This document shows, piece by piece, positions 21,568-32,732 of a stretch of 64,000 nucleotides of DNA. Each line of letters starts with the position of its first letter. Within the stretch, counting starts at the first letter, position 1. The stretch spans positions 1 to 64,000 of the forward strand of contig JANAVB010012137.1 of the NCBI GenBank assembly GCA_029216955.1. Reading direction: 5' to 3'. The stretch comes from Iris pallida (taxonomy: Eukaryota; Streptophyta; Magnoliopsida; Asparagales; Iridaceae). The notes under the pieces are model-generated. The model was not told where the DNA came from. It saw only the letters and a list, made by a program, of their open reading frames with translations, and did not search any database. Position numbers and translations under genes: made by a program.

Positions 21568-24500
21568 CTATGGCTCAGCATTACACAACTCCAGGAGCCG
21601 GTTCCTCACCAAGGCAGTCCCCCGCTCAAGCCTCTGTTTAGCTCGGCGCTCGGCCTCTTGGGAAAATTGCTCTGCGTCATTCAAATACATATACGCCTGC
21701 CAGTCGTTCTCTATCTTCTTCAGGGCAAGTTCTAGATTGGCAGAAGCCCTACTAAACTTGTCAGCCTCCTGGATGGCAATCCCTTTCTCAGTACAAGCAG
21801 CTTCCAGCTCGGACTCCAAGAAGGCAAGCTTTATCTGAAGCTTGAGGATTTGCTCCCGGGTGTCGGTTACCCCGCAGGAGGCAGCTGCTTCCCGAACCGC
21901 GCAATCTTCAGTCCGACGACTCCACTGATCGTACAATCGAGTCAAATCCCCGGCGGTCCTTCAATATAGTCGGTTTGAGCGACTCCCGGGCAAGCATCAC
22001 CTTTTCCACCACGGTAACAAGGAAATTGCGCTCTTGGTTTATCGTCGCCGGTAAATCAGCTTGCTGCAGCCTGCGAAACTGGGCCACGAGACGATCAGCC
22101 TCTAACAATTTAGGCTCTAGAAGCGCAGCCAGTTTTCCTCCACCAGGGAGTGTCTTAAGGATATTGTTCTGGCTACCGGCGCATTGACGGGCCAGAGTAA
22201 AGGGAGTCCCCCTTTCCACAGTTGCCTCGATCCCCCTCTTCAGGTGGCGGTGGGAAACTATCGACCACATCCCGGGATACTTCATCCAAAACCTCTGTAG
22301 AAGACGGCGTCAAAGGGAGTGTGGCAGGCAGTACCGAAGGAGTAGCCTTAGAAGTTGCCGCCCCTGCCACCAAGGAAGCAAATTCCGTACGGAAAGATGC
22401 TTGAATAGCGGCTAGCTCCTCTTCCGCCGCCCGAAGAGCCTGGATGCTCGGCAGGGATGAAAGGTTAACCCCCGAAACTATATTCGTAGAAGAGGGCTCA
22501 GGAAGCATCGTCCCTTGTCCCAGCTATACTGCTACCTGGGCTTCCAAACTCGACCCAGATGGAGGCCCCTCAATGCAAGGAGGTTTCGTCAGACCCCCTC
22601 TGGTAGGGTCCGCCCCAATAATGTCCGTCACTGGCAATAAGGGTTGGGACCTGAACATCCAAAGCAACCATTAATCGACGTAATTCGAAGGATAGGATGA
22701 CGGAGTAAATAGGCTTATCCACAAGTTAAGGTTTGACTTGTATTACCAGGGGAAGAGCATGGAGGCTGCGGTTCGTTCACAGCCGACGTAGTCTCCCCAC
22801 CCACAGCTTCTGATCCGAATTCAACTGGTTTCTCTGTCACGGCCATCCCCGAAAGGGAGCCAGCCAGGACAGTGTCATCCTGTTGGAGTTCAGATGTCTC
22901 AGGGATGGGCGCAGTAAAACCCCCATCCCCCTGAGTTGAGGTCCCAGCAAGGTGAGACTCCTCGACCGCAACCGGAAGAACCCTATCAGCAATGATAGCA
23001 GTGCACACATTACTGACCAAATAGGACAGAATCGGATCAACCTCGACAATTGGGTTCTGAGAAGCGAACTCATCTGACGCCTATAAAGAGCAAAAGGAAA
23101 AAAATGGTGTGGCCATAACATAGAAGAGGAAGAAAGGGGGTAGTTAAAACTCAAATCACCTCAGAAACAACGTCAATATCATCAATAAACAGCCTGCGAC
23201 GTCTTACCACAGCGTGCTTTATGGAGTAGGTTCGGCCATTAGCGGTAATCACGCGCCTGCTTCGCTTACGCGAAGGGCCAAGCACTGCAGATGGTTGATT
23301 CTCCACCACCTCGTCAGACCAAGTAGACGGCTGACCCGCCACCCTTTCATCTGCTTCCTCGTCCGAAGAATGCGACGAGTCATCGGCATCTTATTCATCA
23401 TCCTCCTCGTCCGCCATAGTGGACTCTGAGTCCGGTGTAGGAACCCTGTTCGCCCCTCTCTTCCTCTTCTTGGATCCCTCTGGCTTCTCAGCCAAACCAG
23501 TGCCAGCAATGAAGCTAGTATTTATATTAAAGTCGACAGGAGGCTTGCTCGCTGTAACATGATAAAGGGCCGCTATGTACAAAATATCCCCTGCCGTCTT
23601 GGCATTGGGGACCGAGAAGCTGGCCCGGGTATGGACCGCATTGTAATAATGCCAAGCCCGGACACCATCGAGTAGACTACCCTCAAAGCTCAAGCAAGCG
23701 CTAGGACAATCCAGGAACAATTGACTATACCCGAATTGACGGGAAAATCTACTGGGCAGATAAGGCTCCAGGTATACGTTATTTCGGTAACGATATACCA
23801 GGTGCGCAGGGCGGATGTTCTGCAGCCAAAGAAGCATCTTCTCAGATAAAAGTTGGGGAGGATCAATGCCGTCAACATGAACTTCCCTCACTTCTCTAAG
23901 GGTAAATTGAGGAAGAGAAACAAAGTACTCAGGCCCGTCAACCCTCGCCAACGCCCTCCGGCAGGCCGACATGGTATCGTGCTCCCAAGGCTGATGACGG
24001 TATCGGAAAAGGAAGGCGTCATCAGCAGTTACATCTTCTTCAGTTCCTGGCCTCATCAACGATCGATGGTGCATTAATAACCACCCCATGGGGTAATGGT
24101 ATGGAAGTTCTATCCGCTCAAAACCCAGTGTCATCTCACGAGTAATAACCTTGGACGTAAATGTGCGGAGGCCGTGGTGTATACTACACACCATGGCCGG
24201 AAGAAGGGCCAATCTGATTTTAAAAACCAGCTTCACCGCCGGGAGAATGAAGTGACGGCTGATCCTTTCAGTAGAACCCGCCCCTACCGAGACTACGCAA
24301 TTCCGTAGCCATATCATCAAAAACCCGGCCAAGAGTGCTTTGTCAGACATCTTCTGGGTACCGTAGTAGAAATAACTGAAGGACTCGGTACGACTCCCGA
24401 ACCTGTCACGGGTGGACCTCGACTTTTTGGCCTTCAATATCATGTCTTTTACCTCCTCCGGGGTTTGAGGACCTCGAGACGACACCCGACCGGAAGGACG

Positions 24501-26200
24501 TAACTTAAAAAGATACGCGACCCAGGTCGTGGTATGTGGGGAGGTCCCTTCAGAGCTATTTTCTTTCTTAATAGCAGTCTGGTGACAGATGCTATGATGG
24601 CACAGCAGTTCTCGGTTCATAGCGACGAAACCAGGAAATCGTCGATCCAGGTCATCGAATTCCTCGTTCGTCGGAGTATATAAATCAAAGGCCTTGTCTC
24701 TCCACGGCAGCTTAGAAACAGCATGCATCTCATGGAGAGCAAGTCCCAACTCTCCCCCGGGCACAAAGAAAGTCCCTGTACGCCGGTTATACAGCTCCAA
24801 AAGGGCCATGAACAAAGGCTTATTAATAGGCAACCCGTAACAGGTGCCCCAGATGGCGTAGTAAAGGTCAATTTCTCGAAGGGATTCTCCATAGTTTCTC
24901 AAGATCCATGAGGTAAGATTGGCCCATGTAGGAATAGGGTTTATCCAATTCAGCAGCGACAACCTTCCCACAGGATAAGACCCCTTGCGAGCGAGCTGAT
25001 TCAGAAAGGTATCAGCTCGAGTGAAAGTAAAGTTAGGACCAGTCACATTTACAAAAGTGCCAGGGAGCAGCCCCATCACACTCCGATTAACTGAATCTTT
25101 GCCCGCACATGCTGAACCCGTACGCCTGTTATAGTGAATGTTGCCCACAAACATTCCCGATCGGGTGGGAGTCAGGGAGCCCACCATTGTCCTGCCCAAT
25201 GGTACCATGTTAAACTACGAGAGGGGATAATGCCGCTCCATCTCGGGGATATGGATCTCCACCCCGTCTACAAAAAAATCCCAGTTCTCAGAAACATCTA
25301 GCAATCAGGAGTTCTTTATGGAAAAGGCATCCCCAAAGAGAAAAGCTGGTTTCAGATATTCTCCGTCCAGCTTCCCCGAATTCATCATGGAACAAAGAAA
25401 GTGGAAAGGCTGGTTGTTAATAACAGCCACCCTCTCCCTAGGTTTATTAGTGGGAAGCTGATCCACTATATGTCGGATTAAGCCGTCGAACCGTACGCCC
25501 ATGGCAAACTGAGCTGAACCCACAAGAAGCTCTCCTGCTGGGTTGGTTGGGAGATTTACTGAAAAAGGACAAAAAGAAACAGGATTAAAAGATGGTTACT
25601 GAACTCAAGTTCCTGCGAGCCTATGCGGCTCGGATCAAATGAAACCCTATGCAGCTCAATTTCAATTGGTTTCCAGGTGGCACGGCCCCAAGGGAGCTTA
25701 TGTGATTCGGCCAACACAGCCTCATACGGCCCAAAGCAATCGGGAATTCTATATAACATTGGTTCGATAGCTTATGCAGATCAATTGAACATATGCGGTT
25801 CTAAGCAGAAGAACTTTTGCGACGCTAAATTCTATGCGGATCAGTCTGTCATAAGCTTATGCGGCTCCGTTCAAAGGAGACTTCATGCGGTTTATATCCA
25901 GAGACTCAAATCCTTCTCATACGGCTCAAACATAGGGCATCTCCTATGCGGCTCGGATATGAGAGGGTCATGCAGTCCATACAGCATATGCAGCTCTATC
26001 ATAGTCGAACTTGGGTGAAGGCTTGTGCATAAATATGCAACAGAGCCATGGATTCTTAGGATTCAAAGTATCCAAATACAACCCTTACCATTAAGGGCAG
26101 AACGGACATCAGGGTGCACTTCGGGCACGAAGGCCGACGAGGAAGCCGCCTTCTTGCCCTTCGCAGTAGCAGAAGCGACCTTAGAGGATTTGGGGGCCAT
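21568..26200 (-). pseudogene. Antisense plant-mobile-domain-like gene of the Tat element, spliced but disrupted
   Basis: The gene runs opposite to the retroelement. Exon 1 (26200-26089) begins MAPKSSKVAS and is Lys/Ala/Ser-rich. Intron 1 (26088-25559; GTAAGG..CAG) and intron 2 (23159-23081; GTGATT..ATAG) have correct borders and keep phase. Exon 2 (25558-23160) carries a plant-mobile-domain-like body with YYAIWGTCYGLPIN and ELGLALHEMHAVSKLPW, then an acidic tail and a basic RKRSRR stretch. Exon 3 (from 23080) is Ser/Thr/Pro-rich. The last part (about 22650-21568) is alpha-helical, probably coiled-coil (KLQIKLAFLESELEAA). Damage: in-frame stops at 25307-25305, 25217-25215, 23393-23391 and 22526-22524, and frame changes near 22240 and 21960. 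Tat elements are known for extra antisense ORFs between pol and the 3' LTR. Plant-mobile-domain proteins are shared by several plant TE groups and by host MAIL1-like genes. The domain call is from memory of family patterns. Confidence 0.65.
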
Positions 26201-26298
26201 GACCAATGATCGGAGAAAGGAAATGAGGGAAGAAAAATGAGACAACAATAGTTGGAACGAAAGAGGAAGCAAAGAAATCCCTCCGACTGAACCCATCC

Positions 26299-26307
26299 TT
26301 ATTTATA
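26299..26307 (-). promoter_or_regulatory. TATA box of the antisense gene
   Basis: TATAAATAA on the minus strand, 99 bases upstream of the ATG at 26200. This suggests the antisense gene has its own promoter between the LTR and the coding region, rather than relying on readthrough. Confidence 0.55.
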
Positions 26308-26576
26308 AACAAGAGCAAGACGTTTCGATTCCCGTACGTACACGAGGACCGACCCAACGGTTACCGAGGCAAGCCACCTAAAATAAAGGCCAAACCCCTG
26401 GGATCCCGCACCAAAAAATGGCCTTTAAGACTGACAGCAAATCAACAGCACTTTTAATGCAAAAGATTGCCATACGTGGCAATAATAACGTGACAAAAAG
26501 CTCATGCGGCTAGAAAGAGCTTCCACACGGCCATGCTTCTTATTCAAAGTATTTCAATTTTGCAAATTAAAAACTT

Positions 26577-26588
26577 TGAAGGGGGTCT
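26577..26588 (+). other. Polypurine tract of the Tat element
   Basis: GAAGGGGGTCT sits directly before TGTAGAAGC, the expected place for the plus-strand primer of reverse transcription next to a 3' LTR. Confidence 0.6.
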
Positions 26589-27871
26589 TGTAGAAGCATG
26601 GAAAATAATAAAAAAAAGCCATACGGCCAGGAAACCCCATGCGGTTCAGAAAACCCATGCGGCTCAGAAGACCCATACGGCTCAACGAGTCTATGCGGCT
26701 CTGTGATCTTCATGCGGCTCAGAAGAGAAGACACGTGGCTTGCAAACAGTTCTCCCCTCCGTACTGTACTGCATTAATTGTTTGGATGGCTGACCACTCT
26801 GACGAAACGACAGGCCTGACATAAAGAGACAATTATGACTCTGTCATAATGAAAGAATCCTAGGAAATCAAAGAAAATCTCTGACACAACTCCCCCGAGA
26901 TCCAGAAAACACCACGCAGCCTAGACACGTGGACAGCCATATACGGCTCGAGCGGAGACCCGCCTATACGGCTCAGGCTGAAGTTGTCCTATGCGGCCCA
27001 GATCAAGACAGCCCTATGCGGCTCAAGCAGATGTCGCCCTATGCGGCTCACAAGGATCAGCCCTATGCGGCTCACAAGGATCATCTCCATGTGGCTCACT
27101 ACCCATTGTATGGTCCAGATTATCATGTAGTTCGAAGATTCGGAGGCCACTCCCCAGGCAGCCCTGACACATGGCCAGGCTTATACGGCTCAATCCTTAT
27201 GCGGCTCAGTGACTCTCGGGACACGTGTCATAAAGTCAATCAATTTTCCAGATTTACTACAATCAAAGATTGGGTCAAATCCCAATAATCTGGGACACGT
27301 AGCAGGAGAATGAATTAAACTTATTCATTCAGATTCGCAGACATCAACAAATCATCATCACGGAGATTTATTCCAATCAACATTAATTACTGATAGGATT
27401 TGGTGCAATCTATACTAAATAGCCCAGATTCATCACACTCAAGATTAATGGCCCAGATTGATCAATCAACAGGCCGTCGCCACTCTAAGGGACAATCATT
27501 GCAAACCCTAATGATTGTATTCCCTCCTTATAAATAGCAAGGTGCTATTCCTTTACAGAGGAGCACTTTTCGAGATCAGAGAGAGCACCAGAATATTTGG
27601 AGAGAAAGAGCAGAGTGAAAGCAAAGAGAGCATTTTTTCAATGCCGAGCAATTTTCTGGAGCCAAGGCTGCATACCGATCGTCCAAGGAGTAAGGCAGAG
27701 CGGCCATCGCTTTCCCGAGCCTCTATCGTCATCCTCCAGAATCTAAAATAAACAATTGTACTTAGACTATTGTACCTAGGCTTTCGTTCCTAGGCTTTCT
27801 TCGTACAGCGAGTTTGTAACGTGAAGTAAAAGTCCAGTCCTCCGATAATTGTTCTGCTCTTTTATATTTCA
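26589..27871 (+). repeat. 3' LTR of the Tat-type gypsy element
   Basis: It begins TGTAGAAGC after the polypurine tract. TATAAATAG at 27529-27537 is a clear LTR promoter, followed by a plausible transcript start region with GAGGAGCAC. The end is set at TATATTTCA by the TG..CA rule and is less certain. The 5' partner lies outside the window. The second Tat LTR (around 53273) has the same arrangement: AAACCCTAATG, TATAAATAG, then AGAGGAG. Confidence 0.6.
27529..27537 (+). promoter_or_regulatory. TATA box of the Tat 3' LTR
   Basis: CTCCTTATAAATAGC is a near-ideal plant TATA box in the LTR sense direction. In a 3' LTR it would drive transcription rightwards into 27600-29000. Confidence 0.6.
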
Positions 27872-28649
27872 TGGCAAACAGCTACGGCTAAACCGAAATG
27901 GTACTTAAGTGTTTATTTTTAGAATACATTTTTTTGGACATATATCTAGTTGTGTTTATTTTTATTGGAGACAAATTTTATTTGTTCATCTTTAAGCATT
28001 TATTTATTTGATATTTCTTTTACTTGCCTAAAGATGATATTTGTTTTTAAGTTTGAAACTAGATACACATATTTTAAGGGGGAGAAAATTAATTGTTTCT
28101 ATTTTTTATGCCCTTAATATGTGGTATACCTAGTTCATCATGGACATATATTCTTTTACTTAGCATATCTTGTTGACTTGTTCATGATTTTTGATTTTAG
28201 TAAGTTTATGAAAGAATATATGATTATTATTTTTTAATTCTCTTATTTTATATGAGTTCTTAAAATTTATCTCGCCAAATATATTTAATCATCTTTGTTT
28301 GATTATTCCTTGAGTTTATATTAATTTTGACATTTTTTATTAAGATTTATCTTAAAATTTATGATTATCTATATTTAGACTGATCATACTTTGTGGGGGA
28401 GCATTCAAGTAGACTGAATTTCTCCTTCTCAAGTATTTTGTCTTCATTACCTTCATGTTTATCTAATGGATATACATATATCATGCTAAGGTAATTGAAT
28501 TCAAATGCATGAACTTTGGTATAGCTTTTGCATAGATTCTAGTATATTTATGTTGATTTGTTTTTCGATGATTCTTTATTGATGTGATTCACTAATTTGT
28601 ATGGGCAAATTATGAATCATATTTTTTTGTGATCATTGTTAAAAGTCTC

Positions 28650-28720
<71 letters not shown>

Positions 28721-29236
28721 GTATACTAGATTTGCGAAATTTTTTTCCTCATGAATTATTTATGACCAATGATTGATTTCTACTATATTGATATCTACTG
28801 TTTATTAAAATTCATTATTGGTCTATTTCAAAACTACAATTACACTTATCCATCATACTGTGTTTTGAATGTCATTTTTGGATTTCTAGTTGGTAAACTA
28901 TGTATTGCTTGATTTCAGTTTTCTTTTTTAACGTTCAACCAACTATTTTGTGTTCTGACAAGTTTTTTATACTTTAGTTTTGTAATTTTCTAAACTTGTC
29001 GTTACATTGTTCTCCTAATCCTTGATCATGATTGTTTGCCTTCCTCCTTTACTTATGCTTGAGTTCGTTTTATCTCTTATTATGGGGGAGCTTATATTTT
29101 TTGATCATGTCAAAGGGGGAGAAATAAGTTTATGTTAGCACATAATATTATAGTATTATGTGTTTTTTAGTGATTCATGCCTCTATCGTAGATATCTTAA
29201 ACTTAACCGATTTGCCATAATAAAAAAGGGAAAGAT
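27872..29236 (+). other. 3' non-coding region of a SIRE/Maximus-like copia element
   Basis: It is AT-rich and without ORFs but carries several purine words of the GGGGGAG type (about 28078, 28394, 29084 and 29113). Repeated polypurine tracts upstream of the 3' LTR are typical of SIRE/Maximus copia elements. The body of this element (gag-pol) is not present, and its left side is cut off by the Tat LTR. Confidence 0.55.
28652..28717 (+). repeat. (AT)n microsatellite
   Basis: About 33 uninterrupted AT dinucleotides in the copia 3' region. Confidence 0.95.
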
Positions 29237-30335
29237 TGTTATCCCAATGATTATATCATGTTTTGGAATATGGCTAATCAATTAAGTTTAACATAATGAT
29301 CTCACTAATATTCATGTAATCACTATCATGTTACAACTTAAACTTAGCATTGTCCTAATGTTCTATATCATATTTCTATGTTTGTATCATAATACATCAT
29401 ACTATTTTGTTTGCCTAACATGTATTTGCAGACATGCAATAAGCATGATCAAACATGATCAAATCAGGACATTTGCAATGGGCCAAAGACGGCGTTATAC
29501 AAGGAACCGAAAGGTATTCAGATTTTCAGATCTGTTTATGTTAAACAACCGCCATCAAGGAAATATGTGTCTTCAGTTCTGCTCAAATATTAGAAGAAAG
29601 GCGTGATCAAAGGGCTCTTGGTTTTTCTATTTTATTAATATAATTTTTATATTTATTGAGTCTAGGAATACGATGTACACTACGTCATACTGGCAAATAG
29701 GCTACCAAAAAATGTTTTCAAGAGAAATAAGTTTAAGTTAGCACACAATATTCTAGTATTATGTATTTATTAGTGATATGCCTCTATCGTAGCTATCTTA
29801 AACTTAACCGATTTGCCATAATAAAAAAGGGGAAGATTGTTAGCCCAATAATTATATCATATTTTTGAATATGGCTAATCAATTAAGTTTAACATATTGA
29901 CTTCACTAATATTCATGTAACCACTATCATGTAACTACTTAAACTTAGCATTATCCTAATGTTCTATATCATATTTCTATGTTTGTATCATAATACATCA
30001 TATTGTTTTGTTTGCCTAACATGTATTTGTAGACATACAGGAAATATGATCAAACATGATCAAATTAGGGCATATGTAATGGGCCAAAGACGATGTTATA
30101 CAAGGAACCGAAAGGTATTCAGATTTTTAAATCTGTTAAAATTTAGACGACCGTCGTCAAGGAAAAAGGAGGCTTCAGGTCTGTTCAAATATTAGAAAAA
30201 AGGCATCATCAAAGGGCTCTTGATTTTCCTATTTTATCAATATAATTTTGATATTTATTGAGTCTAGGAATACGATGTACTCTGCGTTGTACTAGCAAAT
30301 AGGCTACCCAAGAAACATTTTCAAAATACCCTTTC
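29117..30335 (+). repeat. Tandem duplication of the copia polypurine/LTR-start segment (about 605 bp unit)
   Basis: 29117-29722 and about 29723-30330 are two diverged copies of the same segment. Each contains AGATATCTTAAACTTAACCG (or AGCTATC...), a polypurine tract, the LTR start (TGTTATCCC at 29237; TGTTAGCCC at 29838) and the first 480-490 bases of the LTR. The junction is at TTTTCA|AGAGAAATAAG. Confidence 0.8.
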
Positions 30336-31132
30336 ATTTTGAAAATAAGCCTACTTATAAAAGCCCATACTACTTTCTAACTGCTTGACTTTTAAAAATC
30401 CCAAAAACTACTTTGCAAAAACCCTAACAGAACTCCAACAGAATTCGGCCCGAGTTCGGCCCAAATTCGGGTAGAGTTTAGTTACTACCTGTTGGATTTT
30501 AAACTTGGTCATCCTGCAGTTACGGATGTAATGGCTATCTGCCACTCAAAGAGTTCTACCCGAATTCTGTCCGAATTCTGTCAAAATTCTGCCTTTGGAA
30601 AACCTATAAATAGAGAAGGATTTTAATCATTTCAACTCACCAATTCACTTTCATATCTCTTCTCTCTAGGCCTACTTCTTCTTCCAAAGTATTCCAAGCT
30701 ATTCATTTTTCAAATCCCAAGCCAGTTACAATCCTCTAGTCGATTTTCCAGTACGGTATTGTCTAGAAGTTTTATAGTGTTTGTAATCAGAGGCTTGATT
30801 AAAGAAAGACACTTCACAATTGAAGTTGGTCGAGTACTTTGGATCAAAGCTCGCATTGTAGAAGTTTTAAGAGCATCGGATGAAAACTTGTGGTATTTTT
30901 CAATAGTGGATTCAACTGGTAGCTAGAGTTCTTCCGACTGGACTAGTCTTCACAAAAGGAAAACCATTATAAATTCTTGTGTTTGCATTTGCTTTCTGAT
31001 CTCTAAATTTTATTTACTTACTTGTGATATACTATATGTGATCTCTTTGCTAACATTTTTAATTAGCTAAATTTTGATGCCTACTCTATTCACCCCCCTC
31101 TAGAGTATTGTACTTTATAATTCATTCCTACA
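29838..31132 (+). repeat. 3' LTR of the SIRE/Maximus-like copia element
   Basis: It begins TGTTAGCCC after AAAAAAGGGGAAGAT and ends TTCATTCCTACA. A CACCCCCCTCTAGAG word close to the end is characteristic of this lineage. TATAAATAG is at about 30604. A cluster of GAATTCGGCCCGAGTTCGG-type words (30440-30595) lies upstream of the TATA box. The minus-strand LTR at 47857-48947 shares both landmarks. Its right edge abuts a chromovirus gag fragment, so this copia element inserted there. Confidence 0.7.
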
Positions 31133-31763
31133 ACCATGACACAGTAGGAGGTGGCCTTAGTACGGGACCAGCCAAGCATCCCAAATTCTAGTCGAGGAAC
31201 TTTCAGCACCAGCAGCAGAACCGTGCCCCAGCTAGAGCACCCACCCAGCAGGTATAATAGCCGTAGAGGCAGTTACAGTAGGCTCCGTGTTGCACTCACT
31301 GTGGAAAGACCAGACATATCCGAGATGACTGCAGAAGGAGGCTCAGAGCATATCTGTACTATGGCTCTCCTTCGTACCAGACAAATGAGTGCCTTCTATA
31401 TCTCTTCCGGCCAGGATAGGATGCAGCACCAGCTCAGAAGGGACCAGCTAAACCACCAGCGACCCCACAACTGCGAGGCCTACCACTCCCCACTCAGCTG
31501 CAGCGGTTCGTCCAATGCCAGCAGAGGGGAGCACCTCAGCAGGAAAAAGCCTTTGCTATGACCGTCGAGGAGCCCGAGCCTACCCAGATGTGATAGCAGG
31601 TTCCATACTTCTCGATTCTTTTTCAGCTATAACTTTATTCGATTTTGGTGCATCCTACAGCTTTATTTCTGTAGCATTTGTGTTTAAACATAGTATAGTA
31701 TCTGTGCCCTTAGATGGTAGTTACAAAATCATGATGGGCGGAGACATTATCCTAGTCAAGGAT
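31133..31763 (+). pseudogene. Chromovirus (Tekay/Del-like) gag end and protease start, split by CACTA
   Basis: The right half reads DVIAGSILLDSF.. then LFDFGASYSFIS. This is the retropepsin active-site region, whose usual form is LFDSGASHSFIS, so the residue after Asp-Phe is altered. Upstream is Gln/Pro-rich gag linker with a decayed zinc-knuckle-like segment (about 31330-31420), in shifted frames. The fragment stops at the CACTA insertion (target GAT, 31761-31763) and resumes at 36036. No start codon is expected, because the left part is cut off by the copia LTR. Confidence 0.65.
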
Positions 31764-31789
31764 CACTACCAAAATAAGTCATGTTGGTG

Positions 31790-32050
31790 ATGATGTTAGC
31801 GACTCCGGCTAAATACGTGACTATTTTTTTGTGTATTTAGCGATGTATCAAAGTGACGTTGCTGGACATCGTATTCAGCGACTGATAGCGACTAGCATTA
31901 TGGTTTAGAAATAACAAGTCGCGTATTAGTCGTATAACGTCGCTAATTTATTTTATTCAGCGATGTTTTATGACTCTTACTCCAGTACGTCGCAAGTTTA
32001 TTAGTTAACAGTGACGTTTAGCTACGTCTTTATAAGACGTTGCTAAAATC
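31790..32050 (+). repeat. CACTA left subterminal repeats (AGCGACG words)
   Basis: TAGCGAC, CGTCGC and TTAGCGATG words occur about ten times in both orientations within 260 bases of the terminus. The CACTA family uses such clusters to bind transposase. Confidence 0.75.
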
Positions 32051-32061
32051 TTTCATATAGG

Positions 32062-32364
32062 GTGATGGGAACCGATCGAATTCATTTTCTTTCCCCTAAA
32101 TTTTTTAATCTTTCGCACGCCTCGAGCCCTAAATCTCTCTCCCCCTCCCCCTCTCGTCTCCGACGACCTTCTCCTTCCCTCTCGTCTCCAGCGACCCATC
32201 CCCGCGGCGACCTCCTCCCCTCGGCGACCCCCCTCCATCGGCGACCACCGTCCCTCCGTCGCACCTCCATCATCGAGTCCCCTCATCAACGCCGACCCAA
32301 CCAGTCCCTTCCGTCGCTGCTCCATCCCTGGCGACCCCGACCCGACTCCGACCAAGGCAGGTAA
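32062..32364 (+). other. GC-rich leader-like block in CACTA, ending near a GT splice site
   Basis: A CT-rich, GC-rich block open on both strands (100 codons each way) ends CAAGGCAG|GTAAAACC at about 32362, a good 5' splice site. It may be the first exon of the CACTA transcript or a captured gene fragment. The protein reading (Ser/Pro/Arg-rich) is uninformative. A CGACACACACGCTGACA minisatellite follows at 32395-32500. Confidence 0.4.
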
Positions 32365-32732
32365 AACCTAACCCTAGCTCCCTTCTCCTAATATGCTGAC
32401 ACAGACATGACACGTACACACGCTGACACGACACACACGCTGACACGACACTGATATGACACATTGACTCGACATACACACGCTGACACGACATGCTGTT
32501 TAGTGCATCACACTCACATGCTTGTGAGTATGTACCAGTTTGGAGTGGAGGGGACTGTCAAAAAATAGTTTTATGTGACAACCCCATTGTGAGAACACAT
32601 GAGTGGCTATGGGCTAATGTGCATCCTAGTGAGTGAGTGTTAGAGTGAGGTATTCTATGAGTGAACTTAAGTGTCTAAGAGGTGAGTATCCTGTGACAGG
32701 TTAGAACATGAGGTATCCTAAGAAGTATATAT

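Larger units (their letters stand above)
25620..27220 (+). repeat. Dispersed (T/C)ATGCGGCTC decamer array
   Basis: The word TATGCGGCTC or CATACGGCTC, with one-base variants, recurs dozens of times. One cluster fills intron 1 of the antisense gene (25620-25995) and a second lies in the left half of the LTR (26500-27220; densest about 26620-26720 and 26940-27080). Spacing is irregular (about 15-40 bases), so it is not a simple tandem repeat. It is absent from exon 2 and the promoter. Confidence 0.8.
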
